DNA of 40,091 nt. It comes from Lentilactobacillus sunkii DSM 19904. GTDB lineage: Bacteria; Bacillota; Bacilli; Lactobacillales; Lactobacillaceae. The notes beneath the pieces were generated by a model, which saw nothing but the letters and a program-made list of their open reading frames with translations, did not search any database and was not told the origin of the DNA. Position 1 is the stretch's first letter. Each line of letters starts with the position of its first letter. Made by a program: the position numbers and the translations under genes. Where the stretch lies: NCBI RefSeq assembly GCF_001435575.1, contig NZ_AZEA01000004.1, positions 1-40,091 on the forward strand, written 5' to 3'. Of the stretch, positions 32,879-40,091 are shown piece by piece.

Positions 32879-34165
32879 ATGGAATATTCATTAGATTCCA
32901 CCGATAATCACGGTGCAAATATAAAGGTTATTGGCGTTGGCGGTGGGGGAAGCAATGCCGTTAACACAATGATTAACTCAGATGTAAAGGGTGTTGAATT
33001 TATCGTTGCCAACACCGATGTTCAAGCACTTGCAACATCAAAGGCTGAAACCAGAATTCAACTTGGCCCCAAACTGACTCGTGGATTGGGAGCAGGTTCC
33101 AATCCTGATGTTGGTGCAAAGGCGGCCGAAGAAAGTGAAGAAGCAATCACTGAGGCACTGGAAGGTGCAGACATGATCTTTGTCACTGCCGGAATGGGTG
33201 GTGGTACCGGTAACGGTGCAGCCCCAATTGTAGCTAAAATCGCTAAGGACCAAGGTGCTCTTACAGTGGGCGTTGTTACCCGTCCATTCAGTTTTGAAGG
33301 ACCACGTCGTGCAAAGTATGCCGATGAAGGGGTTGCCCAACTAAAAGAAAACGTTGACACCTTGATTGTTATTTCCAACAACCGATTACTTGAAATGGTT
33401 GATAAAAAGACGCCAATGATGGATGCCTTTAAGGAAGCCGACAATGTATTGCGTCAAGGTGTTCAGGGTATTTCAGACCTGATTACCAGTCCCGGATATG
33501 TTAACTTGGACTTTGCCGATGTTAAAACAACCATGCAGGATCAAGGTTCTGCTTTGATGGGTGTTGGTACAGCCAACGGCGAAAACCGGACTGCTGAGGC
33601 AACTAAGAAAGCCATTTCTTCACCACTTCTTGAAGTATCTATTGATGGTGCAGAACAAGTCTTGTTAAACATTACCGGTGGACCGGATCTTTCATTGTTC
33701 GAAGCACAAGATGCTTCAGACATTGTATCCCAAGCTGCAACCGATGACGTTAACATTATCTTTGGTACCTCAATTGACGAATCATTGGGTGATGAGGTTC
33801 GGGTAACTGTTATTGCCACAGGCATTGACAAAAAGAAAGCTGAAAAGGGTCGAATGGCTTCGCGTCGGACCAGATCAGCTCGTCCACAGCCAACTGCCCG
33901 TCCACACAGTGACCGACAAGCTCCTGAAACTGATCAGCCACAAAGTAACTCAAATTCAAAGAGTGATCCACTTGGTAACTGGGACATCCGCAAGCAGCCA
34001 GCTGCAACTCGTCCGGCTGCTCAAGATGAGTTCAGTGATGTTGAGAAAAAGGATTTTGATCCTTTCCAACCCGACGTTAAATCCGATGATTCAAAGTCAG
34101 ATACCAGTGATGATTCTCAAGACGATATTCCACCATTCTTCAAGCACCGTCGTCGTGACAAATAA
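32879..34165 (+). CDS. ftsZ: Cell division protein FtsZ
   Basis: A 428-aa tubulin-like GTPase that forms the Z ring. [18 protein letters not shown] lies at the start of the nucleotide domain. The signature [10 protein letters not shown] is at about residues 107-116, and the T7-type NxDFADV motif ([11 protein letters not shown]) is present. A disordered linker (about 320-410, rich in Q, S, D and P) separates the core from the conserved C-terminal peptide [10 protein letters not shown], which binds FtsA and SepF. ATG 32879 has CGGAGGGAAA upstream. All motifs are intact. Confidence 0.97.
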   Translation: MEYSLDSTDNHGANIKVIGVGGGGSNAVNTMINSDVKGVEFIVANTDVQALATSKAETRIQLGPKLTRGLGAGSNPDVGAKAAEESEEAITEALEGADMIFVTAGMGGGTGNGAAPIVAKIAKDQGALTVGVVTRPFSFEGPRRAKYADEGVAQLKENVDTLIVISNNRLLEMVDKKTPMMDAFKEADNVLRQGVQGISDLITSPGYVNLDFADVKTTMQDQGSALMGVGTANGENRTAEATKKAISSPLLEVSIDGAEQVLLNITGGPDLSLFEAQDASDIVSQAATDDVNIIFGTSIDESLGDEVRVTVIATGIDKKKAEKGRMASRRTRSARPQPTARPHSDRQAPETDQPQSNSNSKSDPLGNWDIRKQPAATRPAAQDEFSDVEKKDFDPFQPDVKSDDSKSDTSDDSQDDIPPFFKHRRRDK

Positions 34166-34213
34166 TTTTATTTGACCGGTGTGAATGTTTGGTGAAATGT
34201 GAAAGGACACGAA

Positions 34214-34558
34214 ATGCCAAAATTTAATTTAGCTAATTTTTTTGGGATGGATACAGACCAACCAGAAAATCAAATTGATAAGCCGGCGGACAACGTTGTA
34301 ATGATGAACAGGCAAGAGCCTGAAACAAGTAGCATCATTGTGTTTGAACCTGTTAACTATACGGATGTTGACACCATTGCCCAAAAATTATTGGAGGACA
34401 GTGCTGTTATCATCAAGTTGGATAAATTGGATAACAATTCAGCTGCCAGGATGGTCGATTTCTTGAATGGTGTTTTATTCGCAATTCACGGATCGATTAA
34501 TCGACTTGGCAGAAACATCTTTATTTGTTCACCAAAAAAATTTCAAGTAACTGAGTAA
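34214..34558 (+). CDS. sepF: Cell division protein SepF
   Basis: A 114-aa FtsZ-associated protein that bundles filaments and anchors them to the membrane. It has an N-terminal short amphipathic segment (MPKFNLANFFGM), a variable linker, and the SepF core from IIVFEPVNYTDVDTIAQKL to the end, including GVLFAIHGSINRLGRNIFICSP. ATG 34214 is chosen because AAAGGACAC lies before it; a GTG at 34199 would overlap that site. It follows ftsZ in the standard ftsZ-sepF-yggT-ylmH-divIVA order. Confidence 0.93.
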   Translation: MPKFNLANFFGMDTDQPENQIDKPADNVVMMNRQEPETSSIIVFEPVNYTDVDTIAQKLLEDSAVIIKLDKLDNNSAARMVDFLNGVLFAIHGSINRLGRNIFICSPKKFQVTE

Positions 34559-34584
34559 TCTCGACAAATTAAGGAGCAACCTAT

Positions 34585-34860
34585 TTGGCAACATTTGTTT
34601 TTTACGCAATTTGGCTCATCAATAAAGCCATTAGTATTTATATGTTGTGTATTGTGGTATATGCACTGATGAGTTGGTTTCCGAATTCTTACGGAACAGC
34701 AATTGGAAGATTTTTAGCCCGGATTGTTGAACCGTTTGAAAGTCTGTTTAACTTTGCAACAATTGGAATGATTAGTCTCGCACCGATTGTTGCTCTGGCA
34801 GTACTCTCATTTGTTCAAATGGGAGTTAATTATTTGGGGCAGCTGCTTTTAGGTTATTAG
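34585..34860 (+). CDS. YggT-family membrane protein (YlmG)
   Basis: A 91-aa protein with two long hydrophobic segments (about residues 5-30 and 55-88) flanking SWFPNSYGTAIGRFLARIVEPF, the conserved YggT core, where Bacillus encodes YlmG. The molecular role is not established. It begins at TTG 34585 with AAGGAG (34571-34576) upstream. It belongs to the sepF-divIVA tail of the division operon. Confidence 0.9.
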   Translation: MATFVFYAIWLINKAISIYMLCIVVYALMSWFPNSYGTAIGRFLARIVEPFESLFNFATIGMISLAPIVALAVLSFVQMGVNYLGQLLLGY

Positions 34861-34896
34861 CAAATTATGACCGTTTCAGGCAGAGGGGGAAATATC

Positions 34897-35688
34897 TTGG
34901 TAGACACAAACATTTCGCAACACTACCGACCGGCTGAATTGCCTTTTTTAGAGTCAATTGATAGTCTCAGCGGGAGAGTTGCAAATGAATATCGACCGAT
35001 CCTTACTGATTTTTTAAATCCTAGACAACTTTATATACTTGAAACAATCGTTAACAGATACGAAGGTGTCTCATTTCAAACTTTTGGCGGGTACTCTTCT
35101 GCTGAATTAAAACGAGCAATTGCTTTTCCGGATTATTTTGTTCCCAAGGCTGATGACTTCAACATTACTGCATTTCAGATTGATTATCCCAGCAAGTTTG
35201 CCACACTCTCACATGGTCAAATTCTCGGATCGATTATGGGAACCGGGATTGATCGGGATGTGATTGGCGATATCGTTACGGATGGCTTGAATTGGCAATT
35301 TATGTGCGAATCAGAGATGGCCGATTATGTTCGAGCTCAAGTTGATCGGATTGGGAAAATTAAAATCAAATTGAAAGAAATTTCACCTGAAGAGATTATT
35401 ATTCCAGTTGATGAAAGTGAAGAAGTTACGACAACCGTTGCTTCTTTGCGGGTTGACGCTTTAGTTAGTGAAGGATTCCACATTTCCCGTCACCACGCCA
35501 AGGAATTGGTTGAGGGTGGCATGATCAAAATTAACTGGGAAGATGCCGGACGTCCTGATCTGGAAATTTCCATTCAGGATATTATTTCCGTTCGTGGTTT
35601 TGGCAGACTGGTTGTTCAAGATATTGCCGGCACAACTAAAAAGGGTAAGATTCGAATTGTATTGAAAGTATATAATCGAAATAAATAG
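34897..35688 (+). CDS. ylmH: YlmH family S4-domain RNA-binding protein
   Basis: A 263-aa protein. The N-terminal two thirds are the YlmH-specific part (FLNPRQLYILE, PKADDFNITAFQIDYPSKFATLSHGQILGS). The C-terminal S4 domain (about 180-255) has LRVDALVSEGFHISRHHAKELV and VRGFGRLVVQD. Bacillus YlmH has been linked to ribosome rescue on stalled 50S subunits. TTG 34897 is chosen because GAGGGGGA (34883-34890) precedes it; the in-frame ATG at 34867 would include that site and has no good one of its own. It sits between yggT and divIVA, as in most Firmicutes. Confidence 0.9.
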   Translation: MVDTNISQHYRPAELPFLESIDSLSGRVANEYRPILTDFLNPRQLYILETIVNRYEGVSFQTFGGYSSAELKRAIAFPDYFVPKADDFNITAFQIDYPSKFATLSHGQILGSIMGTGIDRDVIGDIVTDGLNWQFMCESEMADYVRAQVDRIGKIKIKLKEISPEEIIIPVDESEEVTTTVASLRVDALVSEGFHISRHHAKELVEGGMIKINWEDAGRPDLEISIQDIISVRGFGRLVVQDIAGTTKKGKIRIVLKVYNRNK

Positions 35689-35703
35689 GAGGATTGAATC
35701 ACT

Positions 35704-36384
35704 ATGGTATTAAGTCCACAAGATATTCACAACAAGGAATTTTCAACAAAGTTACGAGGCTATAATGTTGACGAGGTCAATGATTTTCTTGATCAAGTTA
35801 TCAAAGACTATCAGATCATTTTACAGGAAAATAAGGATTTGAACTCTCAATTGAATGAGTCCAAGGACAAGCTTTCTTACTTCAATGATTTGAAGGATTC
35901 TTTGAACCAATCCATCCTAGTTGCCCAGGAAGCTGCCGACAAAGTAAAGACCAATTCAAAGAAAGAGGCCGAAATCACCAGTCGTGAGGCCCAAAAGAAA
36001 GCTGACGACATTTTGAATGCTGCCAGTGATAAAGCTGATGCCGTTCTTGAAGAAGCATCTAAGCGTGCGAAGAAATTAGCGATTGAAACAGATGATCTTA
36101 AGAAAAACACCCGGGTATTCCGTCAACGTCTTCAGGTCATGCTTGAAAGCCAACTTGAAGTTATCAAAGGCTCCGATTGGGACCGATTAGTTGAAGAAAA
36201 GCCAACTACAACTTATGAAGATATCGAAAAAGTTGTTGGAAGCCTTGACAAGACTGCAAACCCAGGGGTAGAATCTGAAACTAAACAGAGTAATGGTGCC
36301 GAGGCAGTTGAAGACACTCCTGTTGCGGATGATTCAAAGGAAACCGTTGTGATTTATCCAGATGGCAGTACAAAAAATGAATAA
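35704..36384 (+). CDS. divIVA: Cell division initiation protein DivIVA
   Basis: A 226-aa coiled-coil scaffold that binds negatively curved membrane at poles and septa. The N-terminal membrane-binding domain reads LSPQDIHNKEFSTKLRGYNVDEVNDFLD. Two long coiled-coil stretches follow (about 30-65 and 75-165), rich in Ala/Lys/Glu heptads. A low-complexity acidic tail ends in TVVIYPDGSTKNE. ATG 35704 has GGAGGATTGA upstream. The ileS leader promoter appears to lie within its last 40 bp. Confidence 0.94.
   Translation: MVLSPQDIHNKEFSTKLRGYNVDEVNDFLDQVIKDYQIILQENKDLNSQLNESKDKLSYFNDLKDSLNQSILVAQEAADKVKTNSKKEAEITSREAQKKADDILNAASDKADAVLEEASKRAKKLAIETDDLKKNTRVFRQRLQVMLESQLEVIKGSDWDRLVEEKPTTTYEDIEKVVGSLDKTANPGVESETKQSNGAEAVEDTPVADDSKETVVIYPDGSTKNE
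36347..36374 (+). promoter_or_regulatory. Predicted promoter of the ileS T-box transcript
   Basis: -35 TTGTGA (36347-36352) and -10 TACAAA (36369-36374) lie 16 bases apart, inside the divIVA 3' end. The start near 36381 agrees with the beginning of the T-box fold. Confidence 0.4.
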
Positions 36385-36386
36385 CT

Positions 36387-36577
36387 AATCGATTAGAGAA
36401 CAGAAAGTTATTGACTGATACAACAGCGAGCTGAAGAAAGTGGAAGTTCAGCAGTCACCAGTCAGTAAATCGATCACCTCTAGTACATAAATCGATTATC
36501 TTAAGAGATAGAATTGTAAAATTCTAAAATTGGGTGGTACCACGAAGACTTCGTCCCTTGTGACGGGGTCTTTTTTT
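36387..36577 (+). promoter_or_regulatory. T-box leader of ileS (isoleucine specifier)
   Basis: The T-box sequence GGGTGGTACCACG lies at 36532-36544 and is followed by a terminator. The base of stem I can form from TAGAG (near 36394) and CTCTA (near 36478). An upper stem forms from GACTG and CAGTC. In the 3' side of the specifier loop stands ATC (36469-36471), an Ile codon. Uncharged tRNA-Ile would stabilise the antiterminator and allow ileS transcription. The motif and terminator are seen directly; the specifier position is an inference. Confidence 0.9.
36545..36577 (+). terminator. T-box-controlled terminator
   Basis: AAGACTTCGTC (36545-36555) pairs with GACGGGGTCTT (36562-36572) over 11 bp, including two T-G wobbles, and is followed by T residues to 36577. 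It overlaps the sequence needed for the alternative antiterminator fold. Confidence 0.88.
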
Positions 36578-36582
36578 GTAGA

Positions 36583-36690
36583 GTGTGAGCTGGGGCGGTT
36601 AGTAACTGGAGTCTAAGGTGGTTCCACCGGGAATCGAGTTTGATTTTCGGTGGAACCACCTTAGATGCAGGTTACTGCCCCAGCGAGCAC
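36583..36690. repeat. Long imperfect inverted repeat in the ileS leader
   Basis: Arms of about 36-40 bp share GCTGGGGC, GTAAC and CTAAGGTGGTTCCACCG (left), mirrored by CGGTGGAACCACCTTAG, GTTAC and GCCCCAGC (right), around an 18-base loop. There is no T tract. It lies between the T-box terminator and ileS. Confidence 0.85.
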
Positions 36691-36720
36691 GTTTCAATAG
36701 AGTGCGACGAAACCCGGGTG
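36685..36720 (-). repeat. Dispersed repeat copy related to the 3' tandem array
   Basis: The segment GCACGTTTCAATAGAGTGCG and its flanks, ending CCGGGTG, match the reverse complement of 39971-40007 with about six differences in 37 bases. Two copies in one window at both ends of the ileS unit indicate a repeat family. Confidence 0.8.
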
Positions 36721-36728
36721 TCCCCGGA

Positions 36729-36791
36729 GCATAAGGTAAAAGATTGAATGGCAAACGGTTTGTGTTTGTCGTTGAATCTTTTGCATTATGC
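36729..36791. repeat. Second inverted repeat in the ileS leader
   Basis: Arms of 28 bp (GCATAAGGTAAAAGATTG... and ...AATCTTTTGCATTATGC) agree at about 22 of 28 positions. The remainder to 36940 contains further GCAGTA/TACTGC inverted pieces, a second copy of CAGGTTACTGC, and a C/A-rich stretch. I see no gene. Confidence 0.75.
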
Positions 36792-36959
36792 AGTAGGGGG
36801 CAGGGTTGTCGAAGCACATTTTCGCCAGGTAGCAGTAGAAAATAAACTTGTGGTCTTAGACACAGGTTACTGCACCACCAGAACCATCAGCAACCAAGTA
36901 CCAACCACACCAACACACCATTACTCCAAATAAACATAACCATGAAAGGAAGTTCAGCA

Positions 36960-39764
36960 ATGCGGGTAAAAGATACGTTAAACTTAGGCAAAACCAAGTT
37001 CAAGATGCGCGGTAATCTTCCTGTTAAAGAAGTCGATCGTCAAAAGGCTTGGGAAGACAATGATGTTTATCAACAAAGACAAAAATTAAACGAGGGTAAA
37101 CCAACTTTCGTGCTTCATGATGGGCCTCCATATGCCAATGGTGATATTCATATGGGCCATGCAATGAATAAAATTTCCAAGGATATCATTGTTCGCTACA
37201 AATCAATGACCGGTTATCGTTCACCATACGTTCCCGGATGGGATACTCATGGCCTTCCAATTGAGCAAAAGTTGACTCAGGCCGGGTATGACCGCAAGAA
37301 GATGTCAACAAACGATTTCCGTAAATTATGTCATGACTATGCATTGAAGCAGGTTGAACGTCAAAAAGAAGAATTCAAACGATTGGGTGTTTCTGGTGAT
37401 TGGGATAACCCATACCTCACTTTAAAGCCTGAATTTGAAGCTCAAGAAGTTCGAGTTTTTGGTGCTTTTGCCAAGCGTGGATTGATCTATAAAGGTAAAA
37501 AACCAGTTTATTGGTCATGGTCATCTGAATCAGCCCTTGCCGAAGCCGAAGTTGAATATCATGACATCACTTCTCCAACTGCATTTTATGGTGAACATGT
37601 TGTGGATGGAAAAGGCGTCTTGGATGACGACACATACATGGTCGTTTGGACAACCACCCCATGGACGATTCCAGCCTCTGAAGGAATTACAGTTGATGCC
37701 GGTTTTGATTATTCTGTTGTTCAGCCTGAAGGCGAGACCAGAAAATTTGTGATTGCCACTGAATTGGTTAATAAAGTTGCCGAATTGATTGGCTGGACCA
37801 ATGTTAAGACAATCAAGACGGTTAAAGGCCAAGAGCTCGAAGGCATCTTAGCTGAGCATCCATTTGATCACAGCCGTAAATTATTAACGATGTTGGGCGA
37901 TTTCGTTGACCTTGAAGAAGGTACCGGATTAGTCCATACCGCTCCTGGTTATGGTGAAGATGACTTTAACATCGGCCGTAAATACGGTTTGGATATTTTT
38001 GCGCCAGTTGATGATAAGGGATACTTAACCAAAGAGTCTGGCGAAGACTTTGCAGGTGTTTTCTATGACGACGCTAACAAGATTGCCCTCGATAAATTAA
38101 AGGACGCCAACTTGCTGCTTCACTACATGCCATTGAAGCATAGTTATCCATTTGACTGGCGGACAAAAAAGCCGATCATCTTCCGGGCAACGCCACAGTG
38201 GTTCGCTTCAGTTGACAAAATTAAAGATGAAATTTTGAAATCTTTGGATGACGTTGAATTCTTCCCTGATTGGGGTAAGGTTCGATTAGCCAATATGATT
38301 AAAAACCGTGGTGACTGGGTTATCTCACGTCAACGGGTTTGGGGTGTGCCACTTCCAATCTTCTATGGTGAAGATGGAGAAGCCATCATTACCGAAGAAA
38401 CTGTTAACCACGTTGCCGATTTGTTTGAAAAACATGGTTCTGACATCTGGTTTGAAAAAGATGCCAAGGACTTATTGCCTGAAGGTTTCACCAGCGAGCA
38501 TTCACCAAACGGCAAATTCACTAAAGAAAATGACATCATGGATGTTTGGTTCGATTCAGGTTCCTCACATCAAGGTGTTTTGGAAGAACGCAAAGATTTA
38601 ACCTATCCAGCTGATATGTATTTGGAAGGTTCCGATCAATATCGTGGTTGGTTCAACTCAAGCTTAATTACCAGTGTTGCGGTTTCCGGAAAAGCTCCAT
38701 ACAAGCAAGTTGTTTCTCAAGGATTTACCCTTGATGGCAATGGTCATAAGATGAGTAAATCACTTGGCAATACCATTGCGCCAATCGATGTGATTAAGAA
38801 GATGGGTGCTGAAATTGTCCGTCTTTGGGTAACATCTGTTGATACTTCAGCTGATGTTCGTGTAAGTACCGAGAATTTTGTTAAAATTTCTGATTCTTAC
38901 AAGAAGATCCGGAACACGATGCGGTTCTTGTTAGCCAACACTTCCGACTTTGATCCTAAGGAAAACACCGTTGCTTTTGACGACTTGGAAGCTCAAGATC
39001 AATACATGCTGGTTCTCTTCAACAAATTCCTTGCTGATACCAGAAGCTACATGGAACGATATGATTTCTTGGACTGGAACAAGCGGGTTGTTGAATTCAT
39101 TACCAACGATCTTTCTGCATTCTACTTGGATATTGCCAAGGATATTGTTTATATTGACAAGCAGGATGGTCACAAACGCCGTTCAATGCAGACCGTTATG
39201 TATGAAATTACGGTTGGCTTAACCAAGCTGATGACACCTGTTTTGCCACATACAACTGAAGAAATTTGGGGCTTCCTTCACGAACCCGAAGAATTTGTTC
39301 AATTGACTGATATCCCTGAACCAAAACAGTTTGACCATGACGCTGAAATCTTGGCCAACTGGACTAAATTCAGAAGTTATCGTGATGATGTCCTTAAAGT
39401 GCTTGAAGAGGCTCGTGACGCTAAGAAGATTGGTAAATCATCCGAAGCCGCATTAACAATTTACGCCACCAGTGAAGTTGCCGACTTAATGAATAGTTTG
39501 AACACTGATCTGGCAACTGTTCTGATGGTTTCACAATTAGAAGTAAAAGACTTCAAAGATGCTCCTGAGAATAGTACCAAGTTTGACAGTGACGGTTTGG
39601 CATTGTTGGTTGACGCTGCAGTTGGTAAGACCTGCGAACGTTGTCGTTTGGTTCGCCAAGATGTTGGTGCCGACAGCGACTATCCAACATTCTGTGCATC
39701 ATGTGCAAAAATTGTCCGCGATCAGTTCCCTGAAACTGCAAGCGAAGGCTTCGAAGAAAAATAA
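36960..39764 (+). CDS. ileS: Isoleucyl-tRNA synthetase
   Basis: A 934-aa class I aminoacyl-tRNA synthetase that charges tRNA-Ile, including editing of misactivated valine. The HIGH-type motif is H64-M-G-H67 in [11 protein letters not shown], and KMSKS is at residues 597-601. The editing (CP1) domain lies in between, with [11 protein letters not shown]. The C-terminal zinc site is C892-x2-C895 and C912-x2-C915. The form and KMSKS context look like the normal bacterial type. ATG 36960 is chosen because GAAAGGAAG stands 7 bases before it; the ATG at 36942 overlaps that site. It is controlled by the T-box leader upstream and ends at a strong terminator. Confidence 0.96.
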   Translation: MRVKDTLNLGKTKFKMRGNLPVKEVDRQKAWEDNDVYQQRQKLNEGKPTFVLHDGPPYANGDIHMGHAMNKISKDIIVRYKSMTGYRSPYVPGWDTHGLPIEQKLTQAGYDRKKMSTNDFRKLCHDYALKQVERQKEEFKRLGVSGDWDNPYLTLKPEFEAQEVRVFGAFAKRGLIYKGKKPVYWSWSSESALAEAEVEYHDITSPTAFYGEHVVDGKGVLDDDTYMVVWTTTPWTIPASEGITVDAGFDYSVVQPEGETRKFVIATELVNKVAELIGWTNVKTIKTVKGQELEGILAEHPFDHSRKLLTMLGDFVDLEEGTGLVHTAPGYGEDDFNIGRKYGLDIFAPVDDKGYLTKESGEDFAGVFYDDANKIALDKLKDANLLLHYMPLKHSYPFDWRTKKPIIFRATPQWFASVDKIKDEILKSLDDVEFFPDWGKVRLANMIKNRGDWVISRQRVWGVPLPIFYGEDGEAIITEETVNHVADLFEKHGSDIWFEKDAKDLLPEGFTSEHSPNGKFTKENDIMDVWFDSGSSHQGVLEERKDLTYPADMYLEGSDQYRGWFNSSLITSVAVSGKAPYKQVVSQGFTLDGNGHKMSKSLGNTIAPIDVIKKMGAEIVRLWVTSVDTSADVRVSTENFVKISDSYKKIRNTMRFLLANTSDFDPKENTVAFDDLEAQDQYMLVLFNKFLADTRSYMERYDFLDWNKRVVEFITNDLSAFYLDIAKDIVYIDKQDGHKRRSMQTVMYEITVGLTKLMTPVLPHTTEEIWGFLHEPEEFVQLTDIPEPKQFDHDAEILANWTKFRSYRDDVLKVLEEARDAKKIGKSSEAALTIYATSEVADLMNSLNTDLATVLMVSQLEVKDFKDAPENSTKFDSDGLALLVDAAVGKTCERCRLVRQDVGADSDYPTFCASCAKIVRDQFPETASEGFEEK

Positions 39765-39832
39765 TTTGTTGATTTAGCTGATGATAATTTAAGATTCATC
39801 AAATTGTGTTTCAATATTTATCATTTAACATT

Positions 39833-39875
39833 AAAATGAGACTATGACGATTTATCGTTGTGGTCTTATTTTTTT
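39833..39875 (+). terminator. Rho-independent terminator of ileS
   Basis: An 18-bp stem (with several G-T wobbles) forms between AAAATGAGACTATGACGA and TCGTTGTGGTCTTATTTT around the loop TTTA, followed by further T residues. Confidence 0.9.
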
Positions 39876-40091
39876 AAACGTGCTTCAACGGTCCTGATGC
39901 TCACTTCTAAGTGCACTTTAACTAAAACCCAAGACCGGGGTTTCAGTCAAAGTACTCTTAGAAACCGCATCACCCGGACCTTGTCGCACTCTATCGAAAC
40001 GTGCTTCGACGGTCCCGATGCTAACTTCTAAGTGCACTTTAACTAAAACCCAAGACCAGGGTTTCAGTCAAAGTACCCTTAGAAACCGCAT
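39876..40091. repeat. 121-bp tandem repeat of palindromic units (runs off the window)
   Basis: One full unit starts at AAACGTGC (39876), and a second starts at 39997 and is cut by the window end after 95 bases. The overlap shows 5 differences in 95. Each unit contains a large hairpin (39905-39963; second copy 40026-40084) with arms starting TTCTAAG and ending CTTAGAA. The linker can form a second hairpin from GCATC, GGACC and GTCG against CGAC, GGTCC and GATGC. No ORF or gene is seen. Confidence 0.88.

Noticed and set aside
36608-36665. GGTGGAACCACC and GGTGGTTCCACC, which look like a second T-box core
   Set aside because: They are the two arms of one inverted repeat, with no second stem I and no terminator T tract; a real T-box already precedes them.
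36599-36933. Two short frames in the DNA between the T-box and ileS
   Set aside because: They translate palindromic repeat sequence, lack ribosome sites and resemble no family.
39876-40091. A CRISPR array reading of the terminal repeats
   Set aside because: The 121-bp unit repeats as a whole with no unique spacers, and no cas gene is in the window.

Overview
This window looks like a chromosomal segment of a low-GC Firmicute of the Lactobacillaceae, probably a Lentilactobacillus or close relative; the genus is an inference from protein character, not a proven assignment. The evidence is a tRNA cluster in the order Met-Ile(CAT)-Ser-fMet-Asp-Phe, a spx-mecA pair, a coiA-pepF-spxH-relQ-nadK-rluD block, a complete mraZ-to-divIVA division and cell wall cluster, a T-box-controlled ileS, and strong AGGAGG-type ribosome binding sites throughout.

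Region 1 (1-1663) is a tRNA operon: 18 genes with visible 5' and 3' ends plus the 3' end of a nineteenth (probably Lys). It closes with a rho-independent terminator, followed by a 3' relic of a tRNA-Leu. The fMet-Asp pair occurs twice. None of the tRNAs encodes its CCA end.

Region 2 (1690-4513) holds an HmoB/TRAP-like monooxygenase-fold protein, an MBL-fold hydrolase, the redox regulator Spx and the ClpC adaptor MecA.

Region 3 (4529-12075) is an accessory block: a minus-strand operon gtrA - GT39 (YkcB-like) - GT2 (GtrB/YkcC-like), which looks like a three-component lipid-linked envelope glycosylation system. It is divergent from a CiaR/CiaH two-component system and is followed by a stand-alone glutamate-cysteine ligase. 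A CiaR-box-like direct repeat lies upstream of the glycosylation operon. gtrA appears to carry a one-base frameshift next to its start.

Region 4 (12231-22300) resumes the conserved Firmicute order: coiA, pepF, spxH (minus strand), relQ-nadK-rluD-type (overlapping genes), rlmA, trmL and ftsK. Spx, its SpxH adaptor and MecA are therefore all encoded within about 12.6 kb.

Region 5 (22346-36384) starts with a short minus-strand DUF4044 membrane peptide gene divergent from a DUF3397 gene. It then runs through the dcw cluster: mraZ, rsmH, ftsL, pbp2/ftsI-type, mraY, murD, murG, divIB, ftsA, ftsZ, sepF, yggT, ylmH, divIVA. A MraZ box of GTGGT repeats at exact 10-bp spacing precedes mraZ.

Region 6 (36385-40091) is the ileS unit. 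A T-box leader with its own terminator is separated from ileS by about 380 bp of palindromic repeat DNA. Downstream of ileS are a terminator and the start of a 121-bp tandem array of palindromic units, which shares a 37-bp core with the repeat DNA upstream of ileS. Most of the window is core genome. The least explained parts are these repeats, the gtrA frameshift and the putative CiaR-controlled glycosylation block.
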